Assembly (NCBI RefSeq): GCF_000756385.1
Contig: NZ_JNFC01000008.1
Location: forward strand, 20,244-84,243
Source: Sphingopyxis sp. LC363
GTDB taxonomy: Bacteria; Pseudomonadota; Alphaproteobacteria; Sphingomonadales; Sphingomonadaceae
Direction: 5' to 3'
Length of the DNA: 64,000 nt
The notes below the pieces were generated by a model. It searched no databases and was not told where the DNA came from. It worked only from the letters and a program-made list of their open reading frames with translations. Numbering within the stretch: position 1 is the stretch's first letter; each line of letters starts with the position of its first letter. Below are positions 17,600-26,921 of this stretch, piece after piece. A program made the translations under genes and the position numbers.

Positions 17600-18784
17600 A
17601 TGGAGCAGCTTTGGACGAACGCCCGACTCGCAACGATGGCCGATGACGCGCTCGGCCTGATCGACAATGGCGTGGTGGCAGCGAAGGATGGGCGCATCGC
17701 CTATGCGGGGCCGGCCGAAGGCGCGCCGGCAACCGCCGCGACGGTTACCGATTGCGAGGGCCGGCTGATCACGCCCGGGCTGATCGATTGCCACACCCAC
17801 CTCGTCCACGGCGGCAATCGCGCGAACGAATGGGCGATGCGCCTCGAAGGGGCGACTTACGAAGAAATCGCGCGAGCGGGCGGCGGGATCGTCTCGACCA
17901 TGCGCGCGACGCGTGCGGCGAGCGAAGCCGAGTTGATCCAAAGCGCCCTGCCCCGCCTCGACGCGCTGATCGCCGAGGGCGTGACGACGATCGAGATCAA
18001 GTCGGGCTATGGCCTGTCGACGGACGACGAGCTCAAGATGCTGCGCACTGCGCGTGCGCTTGGCGAGCGCCGAGCGATCCGCGTCGAACCCACTTTCCTC
18101 GGCGCACACGCCCTGCCCCCCGAATATAAGGGAGACAGCGACGCCTATATCGACCTCGTCGTGAACGAGATGATTCCCGCCGCCGCGCCGCTCGCAACCG
18201 CGGTCGACGCCTTTTGCGAGGGCATCGGCTTCTCCCCCGCGCAATGCGGGCGCGTGATCGAGGCGGCGAAGGCGCACGGCCTTTCGGCCAAGCTCCACGC
18301 CGAACAATTGTCGGCGCTGCACGGCAGCGCGCTCGCCGCGCTGCACGGCGCGCTGTCGGCCGATCATCTCGAACATGCGACCGACGACGATGTCCGCGCG
18401 ATGGCAGCGGCGGGCACCGTCGCGGTTCTCCTCCCCGGCGCCTACTATTTCATGCGCGAGACGAAGCTGCCGCCAGTCGACGCGATGCGCCGCCACGGCA
18501 CGCGCATTGCGCTTGCGACCGACAACAACCCCGGCACCTCGCCCACGACCTCGCTGCTGCTGATGCTCAACATGGGCGCCACCTTGTTCGGGCTAACCGT
18601 CGTCGAGGCATTGCGCGGCGTCACGGTCAACGCCGCCGCCGCGCTCGGGCTGGGCGCCGGGATCGGCACGCTCGAAGCCGGCAAGGCGTGCGACCTCGCG
18701 ATCTGGGACGTCACTGAACCCGCCGAGCTTGTCTATCGCATCGGCTTCAACCCGCTTCACCAACGCATCAAGGACGGACAATGA
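17600..18784 (+). CDS. hutI: Imidazolonepropionase
   Basis: A 394-residue amidohydrolase that opens imidazolone-5-propionate to N-formiminoglutamate, the third step of histidine breakdown. Metal-binding and family motifs include [16 protein letters not shown], the EIKSGYGLS segment, [19 protein letters not shown] and [13 protein letters not shown] at 17600 ([13 protein letters not shown]) matches the usual N-terminus of the family; an in-frame ATG at 17573 would add nine residues and overlap the operator palindrome. Its stop overlaps the hutH start as ATGA. Confidence 0.95.
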   Translation: MEQLWTNARLATMADDALGLIDNGVVAAKDGRIAYAGPAEGAPATAATVTDCEGRLITPGLIDCHTHLVHGGNRANEWAMRLEGATYEEIARAGGGIVSTMRATRAASEAELIQSALPRLDALIAEGVTTIEIKSGYGLSTDDELKMLRTARALGERRAIRVEPTFLGAHALPPEYKGDSDAYIDLVVNEMIPAAAPLATAVDAFCEGIGFSPAQCGRVIEAAKAHGLSAKLHAEQLSALHGSALAALHGALSADHLEHATDDDVRAMAAAGTVAVLLPGAYYFMRETKLPPVDAMRRHGTRIALATDNNPGTSPTTSLLLMLNMGATLFGLTVVEALRGVTVNAAAALGLGAGIGTLEAGKACDLAIWDVTEPAELVYRIGFNPLHQRIKDGQ

Positions 18785-20301
18785 TCATCGAGCCCGGAAA
18801 TATTTCGCTCGCCGACTGGCGCGAAATCTATGAGGGCGCGAGCGCCGAACTCAGCGACGCCGCATGGGATGCGATTGATGCGAGCGCCGCCGCGGTCGCG
18901 CGGATCGTCGCAAAGGGCGCGCCCGTCTATGGCATCAACACCGGCTTCGGAAAGCTCGCGAGCGTGCGCATCGCCAACGACGATCTGGCGACGCTTCAGC
19001 GCAATATCGTGCTCAGCCATGCCGCGGGCACCGGCGCACCCTCGCCGACGAAGATCGTCCGCCTGATGATGGCACTCAAGCTCGCGAGCTTCGGCATGGG
19101 TGCTTCGGGCGTCCAGCGCGAAACGGTCGCGATGATCGAGGCGATGCTGGCGAAGGGGCTCACCCCGGTCGTCCCTTCGCAGGGCTCGGTCGGCGCGAGC
19201 GGCGACCTCGCGCCGCTGTCGCATATGGCCGCGGCGATGATCGGCGTCGGCGCGATCGAGGTGGGCGGCCAGACGCTGCCCGCCGCCGACGCGCTGAAGC
19301 AGGCGGGTCTCGCGCCGCTCGACCTGGGCCCAAAGGAAGGTCTCGCCCTCCTCAACGGCACCCAATTCTCGACCGCCAATGCGCTGGCGGGTCTCTTCCG
19401 TGCCGAAACCGTCTTCCGCTCGGCGCTGATCACCGGCGCGCTCTCGACCGAAGCGGCCAAAGGCTCCGACGCGCCCTTCGACGCACGCATCCACGCGCTG
19501 CGCGGCCATGCTGGACAACGCGAGGTCGGCGATGCGCTGCGCGGCCTGATGGCGGGGTCGGCGATCCGCGCTTCGCACGCGGTCGACGATCCGCGCGTGC
19601 AGGACCCTTATTGCCTCCGCTGCCAGCCCCAGGTGATGGGCGCCGCGCTCGATCTGCTAAGACAAGCCGGGACGACGCTCGGCATCGAGGCGAACGGCGT
19701 TTCGGACAATCCGCTGATCTTCGCCGATACCGATGAGGCATTGTCGGGGGGCAATTTCCACGCCGAGCCCGTCGCCTTCGCCGCCGACATGATTGCGATG
19801 GCGCTGTGCGAGATCGGTTCGATTTCGGAGCGCCGCATCGCGATGCTCGTCGACCCCGCGCTCTCGGGCCTGCCCGCCTTCCTCACCCCGCGTCCCGGCC
19901 TCAACTCGGGCTTCATGATCCCGCAGGTCACCGCGGCAGCGCTCGTCAGCGAGAACAAGCAGCGTGCCTATCCGGCTAGCGTCGATTCGATCCCGACCTC
20001 GGCCAATCAGGAGGATCATGTCTCGATGGCCGCGCACGGCGCGCGCCGCCTGCTCGACATGGCCGACAACGCCAGCGCGGTGATCGGCATCGAACTGCTC
20101 GCGGCGTGCCAGGGCATCGATTTCCACGCGCCGCTGAAATCGAGCGACGCGCTCGAAGCCGCACACAAGCATCTCCGCGCGAATGTGCCGACGCTCGAAG
20201 ACGACCGGCATTTCCACCCCGATATGGAGGCCGCGACCGCGCTGATCCGCTCAGGCAGCCTCGTCGCCGCGGTTCCCGCCAGTCTGCCGGGTCTCGGCTG
20301 A
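18781..20301 (+). CDS. hutH: Histidine ammonia-lyase
   Basis: A 506-residue enzyme deaminating L-histidine to urocanate, first step of the pathway. The MIO-forming Ala-Ser-Gly triad lies in [17 protein letters not shown] near residue 145, and the region [12 protein letters not shown] carries the conserved active-site Tyr. [15 protein letters not shown] and [10 protein letters not shown] are further family signatures. Length is standard. Coupled to hutI (ATGA) and to hutG (TGATG), so the four plus-strand genes form one tightly packed operon. Confidence 0.97.
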   Translation: MIIEPGNISLADWREIYEGASAELSDAAWDAIDASAAAVARIVAKGAPVYGINTGFGKLASVRIANDDLATLQRNIVLSHAAGTGAPSPTKIVRLMMALKLASFGMGASGVQRETVAMIEAMLAKGLTPVVPSQGSVGASGDLAPLSHMAAAMIGVGAIEVGGQTLPAADALKQAGLAPLDLGPKEGLALLNGTQFSTANALAGLFRAETVFRSALITGALSTEAAKGSDAPFDARIHALRGHAGQREVGDALRGLMAGSAIRASHAVDDPRVQDPYCLRCQPQVMGAALDLLRQAGTTLGIEANGVSDNPLIFADTDEALSGGNFHAEPVAFAADMIAMALCEIGSISERRIAMLVDPALSGLPAFLTPRPGLNSGFMIPQVTAAALVSENKQRAYPASVDSIPTSANQEDHVSMAAHGARRLLDMADNASAVIGIELLAACQGIDFHAPLKSSDALEAAHKHLRANVPTLEDDRHFHPDMEAATALIRSGSLVAAVPASLPGLG

Positions 20302-21104
20302 TGGACTGGCTGCGCGTCCATCGCGGCGACGCGCCGCTCGTCATCGCCTTCCCGCACGGCGGCACCGATCTTGCTGGGCTCGACGCGCAGTTTGTTTCGC
20401 CCTGGCACGCGCAGATCGACACCGACTGGTGGATCGCCGAGCTTTACGCCTTCGCCGCCGATCTCGGCGCGACTTTGGTCGCGACCGACATTTCGCGCAG
20501 CGTGATCGACATGAATCGCGATCCGTCGGGCGCGTCACTCTACCCGGGGCAGGCGACGACCGAACTCTGCCCGACGACGACCTTCGACGGCGAGCCGCTC
20601 TATCGTTTCGACCAGCCCGACGAGGCGTCGATCACCCAGCGGCTCAACCTTTACCACCGTCCCTATCACGACACGCTGACCGCCGAACTCGACCGTCTGA
20701 AAGCCGCGCACGGCAAGGTCGTCCTCTATGACGCCCACTCGATCCGCAGCCATGTCCCGCGCCTGTTCGACGGCGAACTGCCGCAGTTCAATATCGGCAC
20801 CAACGGCGGCGCGACCTCCGCCCCCGAGCTCGAAACGATCGTCGCGAACATTTGCGCCGCGAGTGGCCATGGTCATGTCGTCAACGGCCGCTTCAAGGGC
20901 GGCTGGACGACGCGCCACTATGGCCGCCCCGAAAGCGGCATCCATGCGATCCAGATGGAGCTGGCGCAGCGCGGCTATATGGCCGAGCCCGATACGATCA
21001 CGCACGTCAACTGGCCCAGCCCCCTCGACCCCAATCCCGCGATCCGGCCCGTGCTCGAACAGGTCATCGCTGCGACACTCGATTTTGCGAAAGGACATTC
21101 ATGA
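20301..21104 (+). CDS. hutG: N-formylglutamate deformylase
   Basis: A 267-residue FGase-family amidohydrolase that converts N-formyl-L-glutamate to glutamate and formate, the last step after HutF. Typical segments are [10 protein letters not shown] near the N-terminus, the [11 protein letters not shown] stretch, [15 protein letters not shown], and [18 protein letters not shown], followed by [14 protein letters not shown] at 20301 shares its A with the hutH stop; the stop overlaps the hutU ATG. The local pairing of hutF and hutG on opposite strands indicates both are under the same HutC operator. Confidence 0.95.
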   Translation: MDWLRVHRGDAPLVIAFPHGGTDLAGLDAQFVSPWHAQIDTDWWIAELYAFAADLGATLVATDISRSVIDMNRDPSGASLYPGQATTELCPTTTFDGEPLYRFDQPDEASITQRLNLYHRPYHDTLTAELDRLKAAHGKVVLYDAHSIRSHVPRLFDGELPQFNIGTNGGATSAPELETIVANICAASGHGHVVNGRFKGGWTTRHYGRPESGIHAIQMELAQRGYMAEPDTITHVNWPSPLDPNPAIRPVLEQVIAATLDFAKGHS

Positions 21105-22765
21105 CCACCCGTCTCGACAACAGCCGCGTGATTCGCCCGGCGACCGGCCCCGAGATCAGCGCGAAAAGCTGGCTCACCGAAGCGCCGATGCGGATGCTGA
21201 TGAACAATCTGCACCCCGACGTCGCCGAAGCGCCGCACGAGCTCGTCGTCTATGGCGGCATCGGCCGCGCTGCGCGCGACTGGCAGAGCTATGACAAGAT
21301 CGTCGAGACGCTGAAGCGGCTCGAAGGCGACGAAACTCTGCTCATCCAGTCGGGCAAACCCGTCGGCGTCTTCCAGACCCACGAGAATGCGCCGCGCGTG
21401 CTGCTCGCAAATTCGAACCTCGTCCCCGAATGGGCGAATTGGGAGCATTTCCACGAGCTCGATAAAAAGGGCCTGATGATGTACGGCCAGATGACGGCCG
21501 GAAGCTGGATCTATATCGGCAGCCAGGGCATTGTTCAGGGCACCTACGAAACCTTCGTCGAAATGGGGCGCCAGCATTATGGCGGCAGTCTTGCGGGCCG
21601 CTGGCTGCTTACCGCCGGTCTCGGCGGCATGGGCGGCGCGCAGCCGCTCGCGGCGGTGATGGCGGGCGCAAGCTGCCTCGCGATCGAATGCCAGCCGAGC
21701 CGGATCGAGATGCGGTTGCGCACCGGCTACCTCGACAAGCAGGCCTCGTCCATCGACGAAGCCATTGCGATGATCGAGGCGAGCCATGCCGAGGGCAAGC
21801 CGGTATCGGTCGGCCTGCTCGGCAACGCCGCCGAAGTGCTGCCCGAGATGGTCCGCCGCGGCATCCGTCCCGACCTGCTCACCGACCAGACCTCGGCGCA
21901 CGATCCGGTGAACGGCTATCTCCCCGCCGGCTGGAGCCTCGACGAGTGGTTTTCGAAGCGCGAGAGCGATCCGGCGGCGGTAGCAAAAGCCGCGAAGGCG
22001 TCGATGGCAGTGCATGTGCAGGCGATGCTCGACCTGCAGGCCGCGGGCGTGCCGACGACCGACTATGGCAACAACATCCGTCAGATGGCGAAGGATGAAG
22101 GCGTCGAAAATGCTTTCGACTTTCCGGGTTTCGTCCCCGCCTATGTCCGCCCGCTCTTTTGCCGCGGCATCGGACCGTTCCGCTGGGCGGCGCTGTCGGG
22201 CGATCCCGAGGATATCTACAAGACCGACGCCAAGGTGAAGGAGCTGCTGCCCGACAATGCACATCTCCACAACTGGCTCGACATGGCGCGCGAGAAGATC
22301 CGGTTTCAGGGCCTGCCTGCGCGCATCTGCTGGGTCGGGCTCGGCGACCGCCACCGGCTCGGCCTCGCGTTCAACGAGATGGTGGCGTCGGGCGAACTCA
22401 AGGCACCCGTGGTGATCGGCCGCGACCATCTCGATTCGGGCTCGGTCGCCTCGCCCAACCGCGAGACCGAAGCCATGCGCGACGGCAGCGATGCCGTCAG
22501 CGACTGGCCACTGCTCAATGCGCTGCTCAATACGGCATCGGGCGCGACCTGGGTGTCGCTCCACCACGGCGGCGGGGTCGGCATGGGCTATTCGCAGCAT
22601 AGCGGCATGGTGATCGTCGCCGACGGCACCCCCGAGGCAGCGAAGCGGCTCGAACGCGTGCTGTGGAACGACCCCGGCACCGGCGTGATGCGCCACGCCG
22701 ACGCGGGCTATGATATCGCGATCGAGTGCGCGCGTGAGAAGGGCCTCGACCTGCCGAGCATTTGA
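21101..22765 (+). CDS. hutU: Urocanate hydratase
   Basis: A 554-residue NAD-dependent urocanase that hydrates urocanate to imidazolonepropionate. It shows the family segments [39 protein letters not shown], the Rossmann glycine stretch [19 protein letters not shown], and the active-site region with YGNNIRQMA and [10 protein letters not shown]. Length matches the bacterial type. It is last in hutIHGU; its start overlaps hutG as ATGA. A palindromic repeat of family A follows the stop. Confidence 0.97.
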   Translation: MTTRLDNSRVIRPATGPEISAKSWLTEAPMRMLMNNLHPDVAEAPHELVVYGGIGRAARDWQSYDKIVETLKRLEGDETLLIQSGKPVGVFQTHENAPRVLLANSNLVPEWANWEHFHELDKKGLMMYGQMTAGSWIYIGSQGIVQGTYETFVEMGRQHYGGSLAGRWLLTAGLGGMGGAQPLAAVMAGASCLAIECQPSRIEMRLRTGYLDKQASSIDEAIAMIEASHAEGKPVSVGLLGNAAEVLPEMVRRGIRPDLLTDQTSAHDPVNGYLPAGWSLDEWFSKRESDPAAVAKAAKASMAVHVQAMLDLQAAGVPTTDYGNNIRQMAKDEGVENAFDFPGFVPAYVRPLFCRGIGPFRWAALSGDPEDIYKTDAKVKELLPDNAHLHNWLDMAREKIRFQGLPARICWVGLGDRHRLGLAFNEMVASGELKAPVVIGRDHLDSGSVASPNRETEAMRDGSDAVSDWPLLNALLNTASGATWVSLHHGGGVGMGYSQHSGMVIVADGTPEAAKRLERVLWNDPGTGVMRHADAGYDIAIECAREKGLDLPSI

Positions 22766-22790
22766 GGCGCGGTCATCTCTCTCTTCTTCC

Positions 22791-22866
22791 GTCATCCCAG
22801 CGAAGGCCGGGATCTTACCCTATCGGAAATTCGCACCGGCGAGATCCCGGCCTTCGCCGGGATGAC
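22791..22866. repeat. Palindromic intergenic repeat, family A copy 2
   Basis: Left arm GTCATCCCAGCGAAGGCCGG and right arm CCGGCCTTCGCCGGGATGAC, about 35 bp apart, lie between hutU and the acyl-CoA dehydrogenase gene. The arms match those at 2622-2700, so this is a dispersed element rather than a gene-specific terminator. Confidence 0.85.
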
Positions 22867-22954
22867 GATCAAGTGCAGAGCGCCAATAGTGCTTGGCGGG
22901 TGATGCTTCGCATTCTAAGGCTCTCCCCTACGATCAGGGGAGAGCCGAACGCCG

Positions 22955-24118
22955 ATGTCCGAAGCCCAGTCGCAGAGCCACCCCGAAATCCGTGAGGCGG
23001 TGCGCCGCCTCTGTGCTGCGTTTCCCGGCGAATACTGGCAGAGGCTCGACCGCGACCGCATCTATCCGACCGAATTCGTGCGCACGCTGACCGAGGCGGG
23101 TTTTCTCTCGGTTCTGATTCCCGAAGACTATGGCGGATCGGGGCTCGGCCTCGGTGCCGCGACCGCGGTGCTCGAGGAAATCCACCGCTCGGGCTGCAAC
23201 GGCGGCGCGTGCCACGCGCAGATGTACACCATGGGCACGCTGCTCAAGCACGGGTCGGAGGCGCAGAAGCGGGAATATCTGCCCGCGATCGCACGCGGCG
23301 CGCTCCGCCTCCAGGCCTTCGGTGTCACCGAGCCGACCGCGGGCACCGACACGACGCGCATCCGCACCTTCGCAAAGCGGGTCGGCGACAAATATATCGT
23401 CAACGGCCAGAAAATCTGGATCAGCCGCGCCGAACATTCAGATCTGATGGTCCTGCTCTGCCGCACCACCCCGCGCGAAGATTGTGCGAAACCGTCGGAC
23501 GGGATGAGCGTGCTGCTCGTCGACATGCGCGAGGCGGTGGACAAGGGCCTGACGGTCCGTCCCGTCCGCACGATGCTCAACCATGCGACGACCGAGCTTT
23601 TCTTCGACGATCTCGAAGTCCCCGCCGCGAACCTGATCGGCGAAGAAGGCAAGGGCTTCCGCTACATATTGTCGGGCATGAATGCCGAGCGCATCCTGAT
23701 CGCATCCGAATGTATCGGCGACGGCCGCTTCTTCGTCGACCGCGCGGCCGCCTATGCCAAGGACCGGTCGGTCTTCGGCCGCGCGATCGGCGAGAATCAG
23801 GGAGTCCAGTTTCCGATCGCGCGCGCCTGGGTCCAGATCGCCGCCGCCGCCGGAATGGTCGACAAGGCCGCGCAGATGTTCGACGCCGGCGCCGATTGCG
23901 GGACCGAAGCCAATATGGCGAAGATGCTCGCATCCGAAGCCAGCTGGTACGCCGCCGACATGTGCGTCCAGACGCACGGCGGCTTCGGTTTCGCCGAGGA
24001 ATATGACATCGAGCGCAAGTTTCGCGAAACGCGTCTCTATCAGGTCGCGCCGATCAGCACGAACCTGATCCTGAGCCATGTCGCGACCCACGCGCTTGGC
24101 TTGCCCAAAAGCTTTTGA
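22955..24118 (+). CDS. Acyl-CoA dehydrogenase
   Basis: A 387-residue flavoprotein with the three-domain ACAD layout. FAD/substrate motifs are QAFGVTEPTAGTDTTRI (~residues 120-136), KYIVNGQKIWIS, the GKGFRYILSGMNAERI region with the helix that binds CoA, and the C-terminal QTHGGFGFAEEYDIERKFRETRL with the FAD-contacting signature. It oxidises an acyl-CoA to the enoyl-CoA. The adjacent MaoC-like dehydratase starts four bases after the stop, so the pair probably acts on consecutive steps of a branched or unusual acyl-CoA. Chain specificity cannot be told. A purine-rich AGGGGAGAG precedes the start. Confidence 0.93.
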   Translation: MSEAQSQSHPEIREAVRRLCAAFPGEYWQRLDRDRIYPTEFVRTLTEAGFLSVLIPEDYGGSGLGLGAATAVLEEIHRSGCNGGACHAQMYTMGTLLKHGSEAQKREYLPAIARGALRLQAFGVTEPTAGTDTTRIRTFAKRVGDKYIVNGQKIWISRAEHSDLMVLLCRTTPREDCAKPSDGMSVLLVDMREAVDKGLTVRPVRTMLNHATTELFFDDLEVPAANLIGEEGKGFRYILSGMNAERILIASECIGDGRFFVDRAAAYAKDRSVFGRAIGENQGVQFPIARAWVQIAAAAGMVDKAAQMFDAGADCGTEANMAKMLASEASWYAADMCVQTHGGFGFAEEYDIERKFRETRLYQVAPISTNLILSHVATHALGLPKSF

Positions 24119-24121
24119 GCG

Positions 24122-24952
24122 ATGGACGATTTTTCCGCCTGGGTCGGCCGCAGCGAAACGCGCGAGGATATCGCGACCCAAGCGCCGCTGCGGGGTCTCG
24201 CCGCCTTGCTCGACCATGACGCCGTGCCGGATATTCTCCCGCCGCTCGGTCACTGGCTCTATTTCCTTCCCGACGCCCGGCAGTCGGCGATCGGCGAGGA
24301 CGGCCACCCGCGCCGCGACGGCGCGGGTCTGCTCCCGCCCGTCCCGCTTCCGCGCCGCATGTGGGCGGGAAGCCGCATCGAATTCCTCGCTCCGATCAAG
24401 GTCGGCGCCGCGCTGACCCGCGTCACCACGGTCGACGCGATCAAGCCCAAGCGCGGGGCGAGCGGCGATCTGCTCTTCGTCACCCTGCGCCACGACATCG
24501 CGGCCGGCGGCGTGCCCGCGATCCGCGAGGAACAGGATATCGTCTTTCGCGAACCCGCCCCGGCATCGCCCGCGCCGCAGGCACCGACCCCGGTCGCACC
24601 CGCCGAACCCGCCGACGTAGTCCGCAGCGTTTCGCCCGATCCGGTGCTGCTCTTCCGCTATTCGGCGCTGACCTTCAACGCGCACCGCATCCATTACGAC
24701 CGCGATTATGCGCGGGACGTCGAAGGCTATGCCGGGCTGGTCGTCCACGGTCCGCTGATTGCGACGCTGTTGATGGATCATGCGCTGCGTTCCGCGCCCG
24801 ACCTCGCTCCCCGCCATTTCGCCTTCCGCGCCGAGGCGCCGCTGATCGACGGCGCGCCCTTCGACCTCTGCCTGACGCGCGACGACGACGGGGTCAGATT
24901 GTGGGCGCGCGATGCCGCCGGGCGCCCGGCGATGCGCGCGGGTCTCGCCTGA
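24122..24952 (+). CDS. MaoC-like hydratase/dehydratase (FAS1-type N-terminal domain, HTD2-like)
   Basis: A 276-residue two-half hot-dog protein. The N-terminal half has the MaoC N-terminal domain pattern (LPRRMWAGSRIEFLAPIKVGAAL), and the C-terminal half carries YSALTFNAHRIHYDRDYA, the hydratase-2 motif with catalytic Asp/His equivalents, followed by GYAGLVVHGPLIATL. Relatives include mesaconyl-C4-CoA hydratase and mitochondrial HTD2. It is probably cotranscribed with the acyl-CoA dehydrogenase (four-base spacing) and would hydrate the enoyl-CoA product. Exact substrate is unknown. Confidence 0.88.
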   Translation: MDDFSAWVGRSETREDIATQAPLRGLAALLDHDAVPDILPPLGHWLYFLPDARQSAIGEDGHPRRDGAGLLPPVPLPRRMWAGSRIEFLAPIKVGAALTRVTTVDAIKPKRGASGDLLFVTLRHDIAAGGVPAIREEQDIVFREPAPASPAPQAPTPVAPAEPADVVRSVSPDPVLLFRYSALTFNAHRIHYDRDYARDVEGYAGLVVHGPLIATLLMDHALRSAPDLAPRHFAFRAEAPLIDGAPFDLCLTRDDDGVRLWARDAAGRPAMRAGLA

Positions 24953-25171
24953 AAACAGCGGATTCGGAGCGGGATCGAACGCGCGCAATTCCTCCTACTG
25001 TTATCATCTGGGTAATTCTTCACCTCCGACATTGCCAATTCGCAAAGCGGATGCGCCGGGCGGGGAGCATGGTGCGCTTGTTCGCAAGGATGCGGACAAC
25101 TGTGGGGAGGTCCGCACCATCGCGCCACGCGGCGTGAGCGAATTCCCTTTTGCCAATGTAAGGAGACGATC

Positions 25172-25693
25172 ATGAAGAAAGTCATGCTTGCAGCGTCGGT
25201 TCTGGCGCTCGCGATGGCGGGGTCTCCCGCCTATGCACAAACTCTCGGCGGCGGGACCAACACGACCGGTGCGTCGGGCAACAACAGCGACAATGACACC
25301 GTCGTTGTGAACGACCTGATCGACCTGTTCGTCCAGGACAATGCGGCCGACACCTTCTCGGACGACGACCAGGACAATGATGGCAACGGCTCGTTCAACA
25401 GCAACACGCTCGTTGTCGCGACGCAGTCGCTCAGCGCGACCAACACCAACCAGAATATGGACGAACTCGTCGATCTGGACGGCGAGGACGACACCGATAC
25501 CGCTGTCGGCTACAACAGCGGCAACAACTCGGTGCGCGGCAATGCCTTCGCGGCTTATGCGGGCATCCTGAACGCTGCCTGGAACACGGGCATCAACTCG
25601 AACGCCCAGGCTGCGACCAACATCGCCGCGCAAGGCACCGTCAGCTTCGGCGACAGTGCTCCGGCCGGTGGTGGCGGCGGCGGCGGCGACTGA
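25172..25693 (+). CDS. Exported Asn/Asp-rich protein, candidate amyloid-like subunit
   Basis: A 173-residue protein with a clear signal peptide (cleavage likely at AYA/Q, residue 22). The mature part is low-complexity, rich in Asn, Asp, Thr, Ser and Gly, strongly acidic, without Cys, and ends in a seven-glycine run. Motifs such as NTGINSNAQAATNIAAQG recall the NxGxNSxxQ pattern of Fap-type amyloid subunits. AAGGAG lies just before the start. It is first in a plus-strand group with two GG-motif proteins and a C39 peptidase, convergent with a FapF-like barrel. A structural or secreted fibre role is inferred; no repeat array long enough to prove amyloid is present. Confidence 0.75.
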   Translation: MKKVMLAASVLALAMAGSPAYAQTLGGGTNTTGASGNNSDNDTVVVNDLIDLFVQDNAADTFSDDDQDNDGNGSFNSNTLVVATQSLSATNTNQNMDELVDLDGEDDTDTAVGYNSGNNSVRGNAFAAYAGILNAAWNTGINSNAQAATNIAAQGTVSFGDSAPAGGGGGGGD

Positions 25694-25706
25694 TCGGTCC
25701 CCCCGG

Positions 25707-25747
25707 ATGGCCGGCCCGGCCCCACTGGCGGGCCGGCCATTTCTTCC
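25707..25747 (+). terminator. Rho-independent terminator after the Asn/Asp-rich gene
   Basis: A perfect 11-bp stem (ATGGCCGGCCC paired with GGGCCGGCCAT) with a 12-base loop, then TTCTTCC. It lies between the first exported protein and the next gene and may attenuate rather than abolish read-through, giving more of the first product than of the downstream proteins. Confidence 0.7.
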
Positions 25748-25771
25748 CGTATCGCTTTCGAGGAGCGCATC

Positions 25772-26179
25772 ATGAAACCCCCGATCGTCCCGGTTCTGCT
25801 GGTCATGGCAGGCTTGTCCGCGCCGGTATCGGCCCAATTGCCTCCGCCCGATGCGGCGCTGCCCGTCGTGGCGCACTCCGCCCCGGCTGAGGCCCTTGCG
25901 GCGTCGGCCATTCCGGCGCGGCCCGAACGCAAATCGCCGATGCTGAACGACAGCGAACTCGACACGCAACGCGGCGGCCAATCGCTCGTCATCACCAACC
26001 AGACGATGGAGTCGCTCGTCGCCGGCAATGTCCTGAACGGCGACTATACCGCAGGATCGGTCGCGCTCAGCGATTTCGCCCTGTCGAATTTCAACGGTGT
26101 CGGCAACCTGCTGATCAACACCGGCGCGCAGGTCAGCGCCCAGAGCGGCATGAACCTGACCATCAACCTCGGCGATTGA
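25772..26179 (+). CDS. Small Sec-exported protein with a double-glycine processing motif
   Basis: A 135-residue protein with a signal peptide (cleavage near VSA/Q, residue 21), a Pro/Ala-rich spacer, then LNDSELDTQRGG ending at Gly69. Leu at -7 and Glu at -8 relative to the glycine pair match the classical C39 leader pattern (ELxxxxGG); the -4 position is Gln rather than hydrophobic. The remaining 66 residues are hydrophobic/Asn-rich and include NLLINTGAQVSAQ. GAGGAG precedes the start. It lies directly before a periplasmic C39 peptidase gene, whose substrate it probably is. I do not recognise a named family. Confidence 0.75.
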   Translation: MKPPIVPVLLVMAGLSAPVSAQLPPPDAALPVVAHSAPAEALAASAIPARPERKSPMLNDSELDTQRGGQSLVITNQTMESLVAGNVLNGDYTAGSVALSDFALSNFNGVGNLLINTGAQVSAQSGMNLTINLGD

Positions 26180-26195
26180 ATTCGCCGTGCGGCCC

Positions 26196-26921
26196 ATGCG
26201 AGCCTTGATCGCGAGCATGCTGTGCGCCCTCGCCGCGGCACCCGCCGCCGCCGAGGTCCGGCTGACCGGACCCGAAACCGGCGGCACTTACCAGCTTCAG
26301 GTGATGACCTGGTGGGACATTCCCTTTCGTTCGGTCATCCGCCAGCGTTATGATTTCAGCTGCGGTTCGGCCGCGCTCGCAACGCTGCTCACCTATCATT
26401 ATGGCGCACCGACGTCCGAAGCGATGCCCTTCCGCGCGATGTGGGAAAAGGGCGACCGCGAAGCGATCCGCAAGGTCGGCTTCTCGATGCTCGACATGAA
26501 GACCTATCTCGCCTCGCGCGGCTATCGCGCCGAGGGCTTCCGCCTGACCGTCGACCAGCTGAAGCAGGTGAAGCGCCCGACGATCGTCCTGATGGACCTA
26601 AAGGGCTTCAAGCATTTCGTCGTGATCAAGGGCGTTCTCGGTGATCGTGTGCTCACCGGCGATTCGGTACTCGGCCTCAACGAATATTCGCTCGAGGATT
26701 TCGAGAAGCACTGGAACGGCATCGCCCTGGCGATCGTCGAAGGGGGCAAGAAACGCCCCGAATTCAACCTCGCCGGCGACTGGGGGCCCTGGTCGCAGGC
26801 TCCACTCGAAAAGGACGGATCGCTCCACGTCGCGGCCGGCGACCTTACCACCCACCTTCCCCCCCAATATCAGCTGACGCCGCAGATCCTGCTCGACGTG
26901 CGCGTCGGCACCGTGAAATGA
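26196..26921 (+). CDS. Periplasmic C39-family peptidase (FapD-like)
   Basis: A 241-residue protein with a signal peptide (to about residue 19) and one C39 bacteriocin-processing peptidase domain. Catalytic residues are visible: Gln50 (oxyanion hole) and Cys56 in QRYDFSCGSAALATLL, His140 in GFKHFVVIKG and Asp156 in LTGDSVLG. There is no ABC transporter attached, unlike C39 domains of peptide exporters; the arrangement is that of FapD in Pseudomonas functional-amyloid operons. It is flanked by two small exported proteins with QRGG motifs and overlaps the second as ATGA. ATG at 26196 is preferred over GTG at 26187. Confidence 0.9.
   Translation: MRALIASMLCALAAAPAAAEVRLTGPETGGTYQLQVMTWWDIPFRSVIRQRYDFSCGSAALATLLTYHYGAPTSEAMPFRAMWEKGDREAIRKVGFSMLDMKTYLASRGYRAEGFRLTVDQLKQVKRPTIVLMDLKGFKHFVVIKGVLGDRVLTGDSVLGLNEYSLEDFEKHWNGIALAIVEGGKKRPEFNLAGDWGPWSQAPLEKDGSLHVAAGDLTTHLPPQYQLTPQILLDVRVGTVK

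Noticed and set aside
25172..25693. Third double-glycine substrate (LGGG after the signal peptide)
   Set aside because: The glycines follow the signal peptidase site directly and lack the Leu at -7 and QR before GG, so it does not match the leader in the other two proteins.
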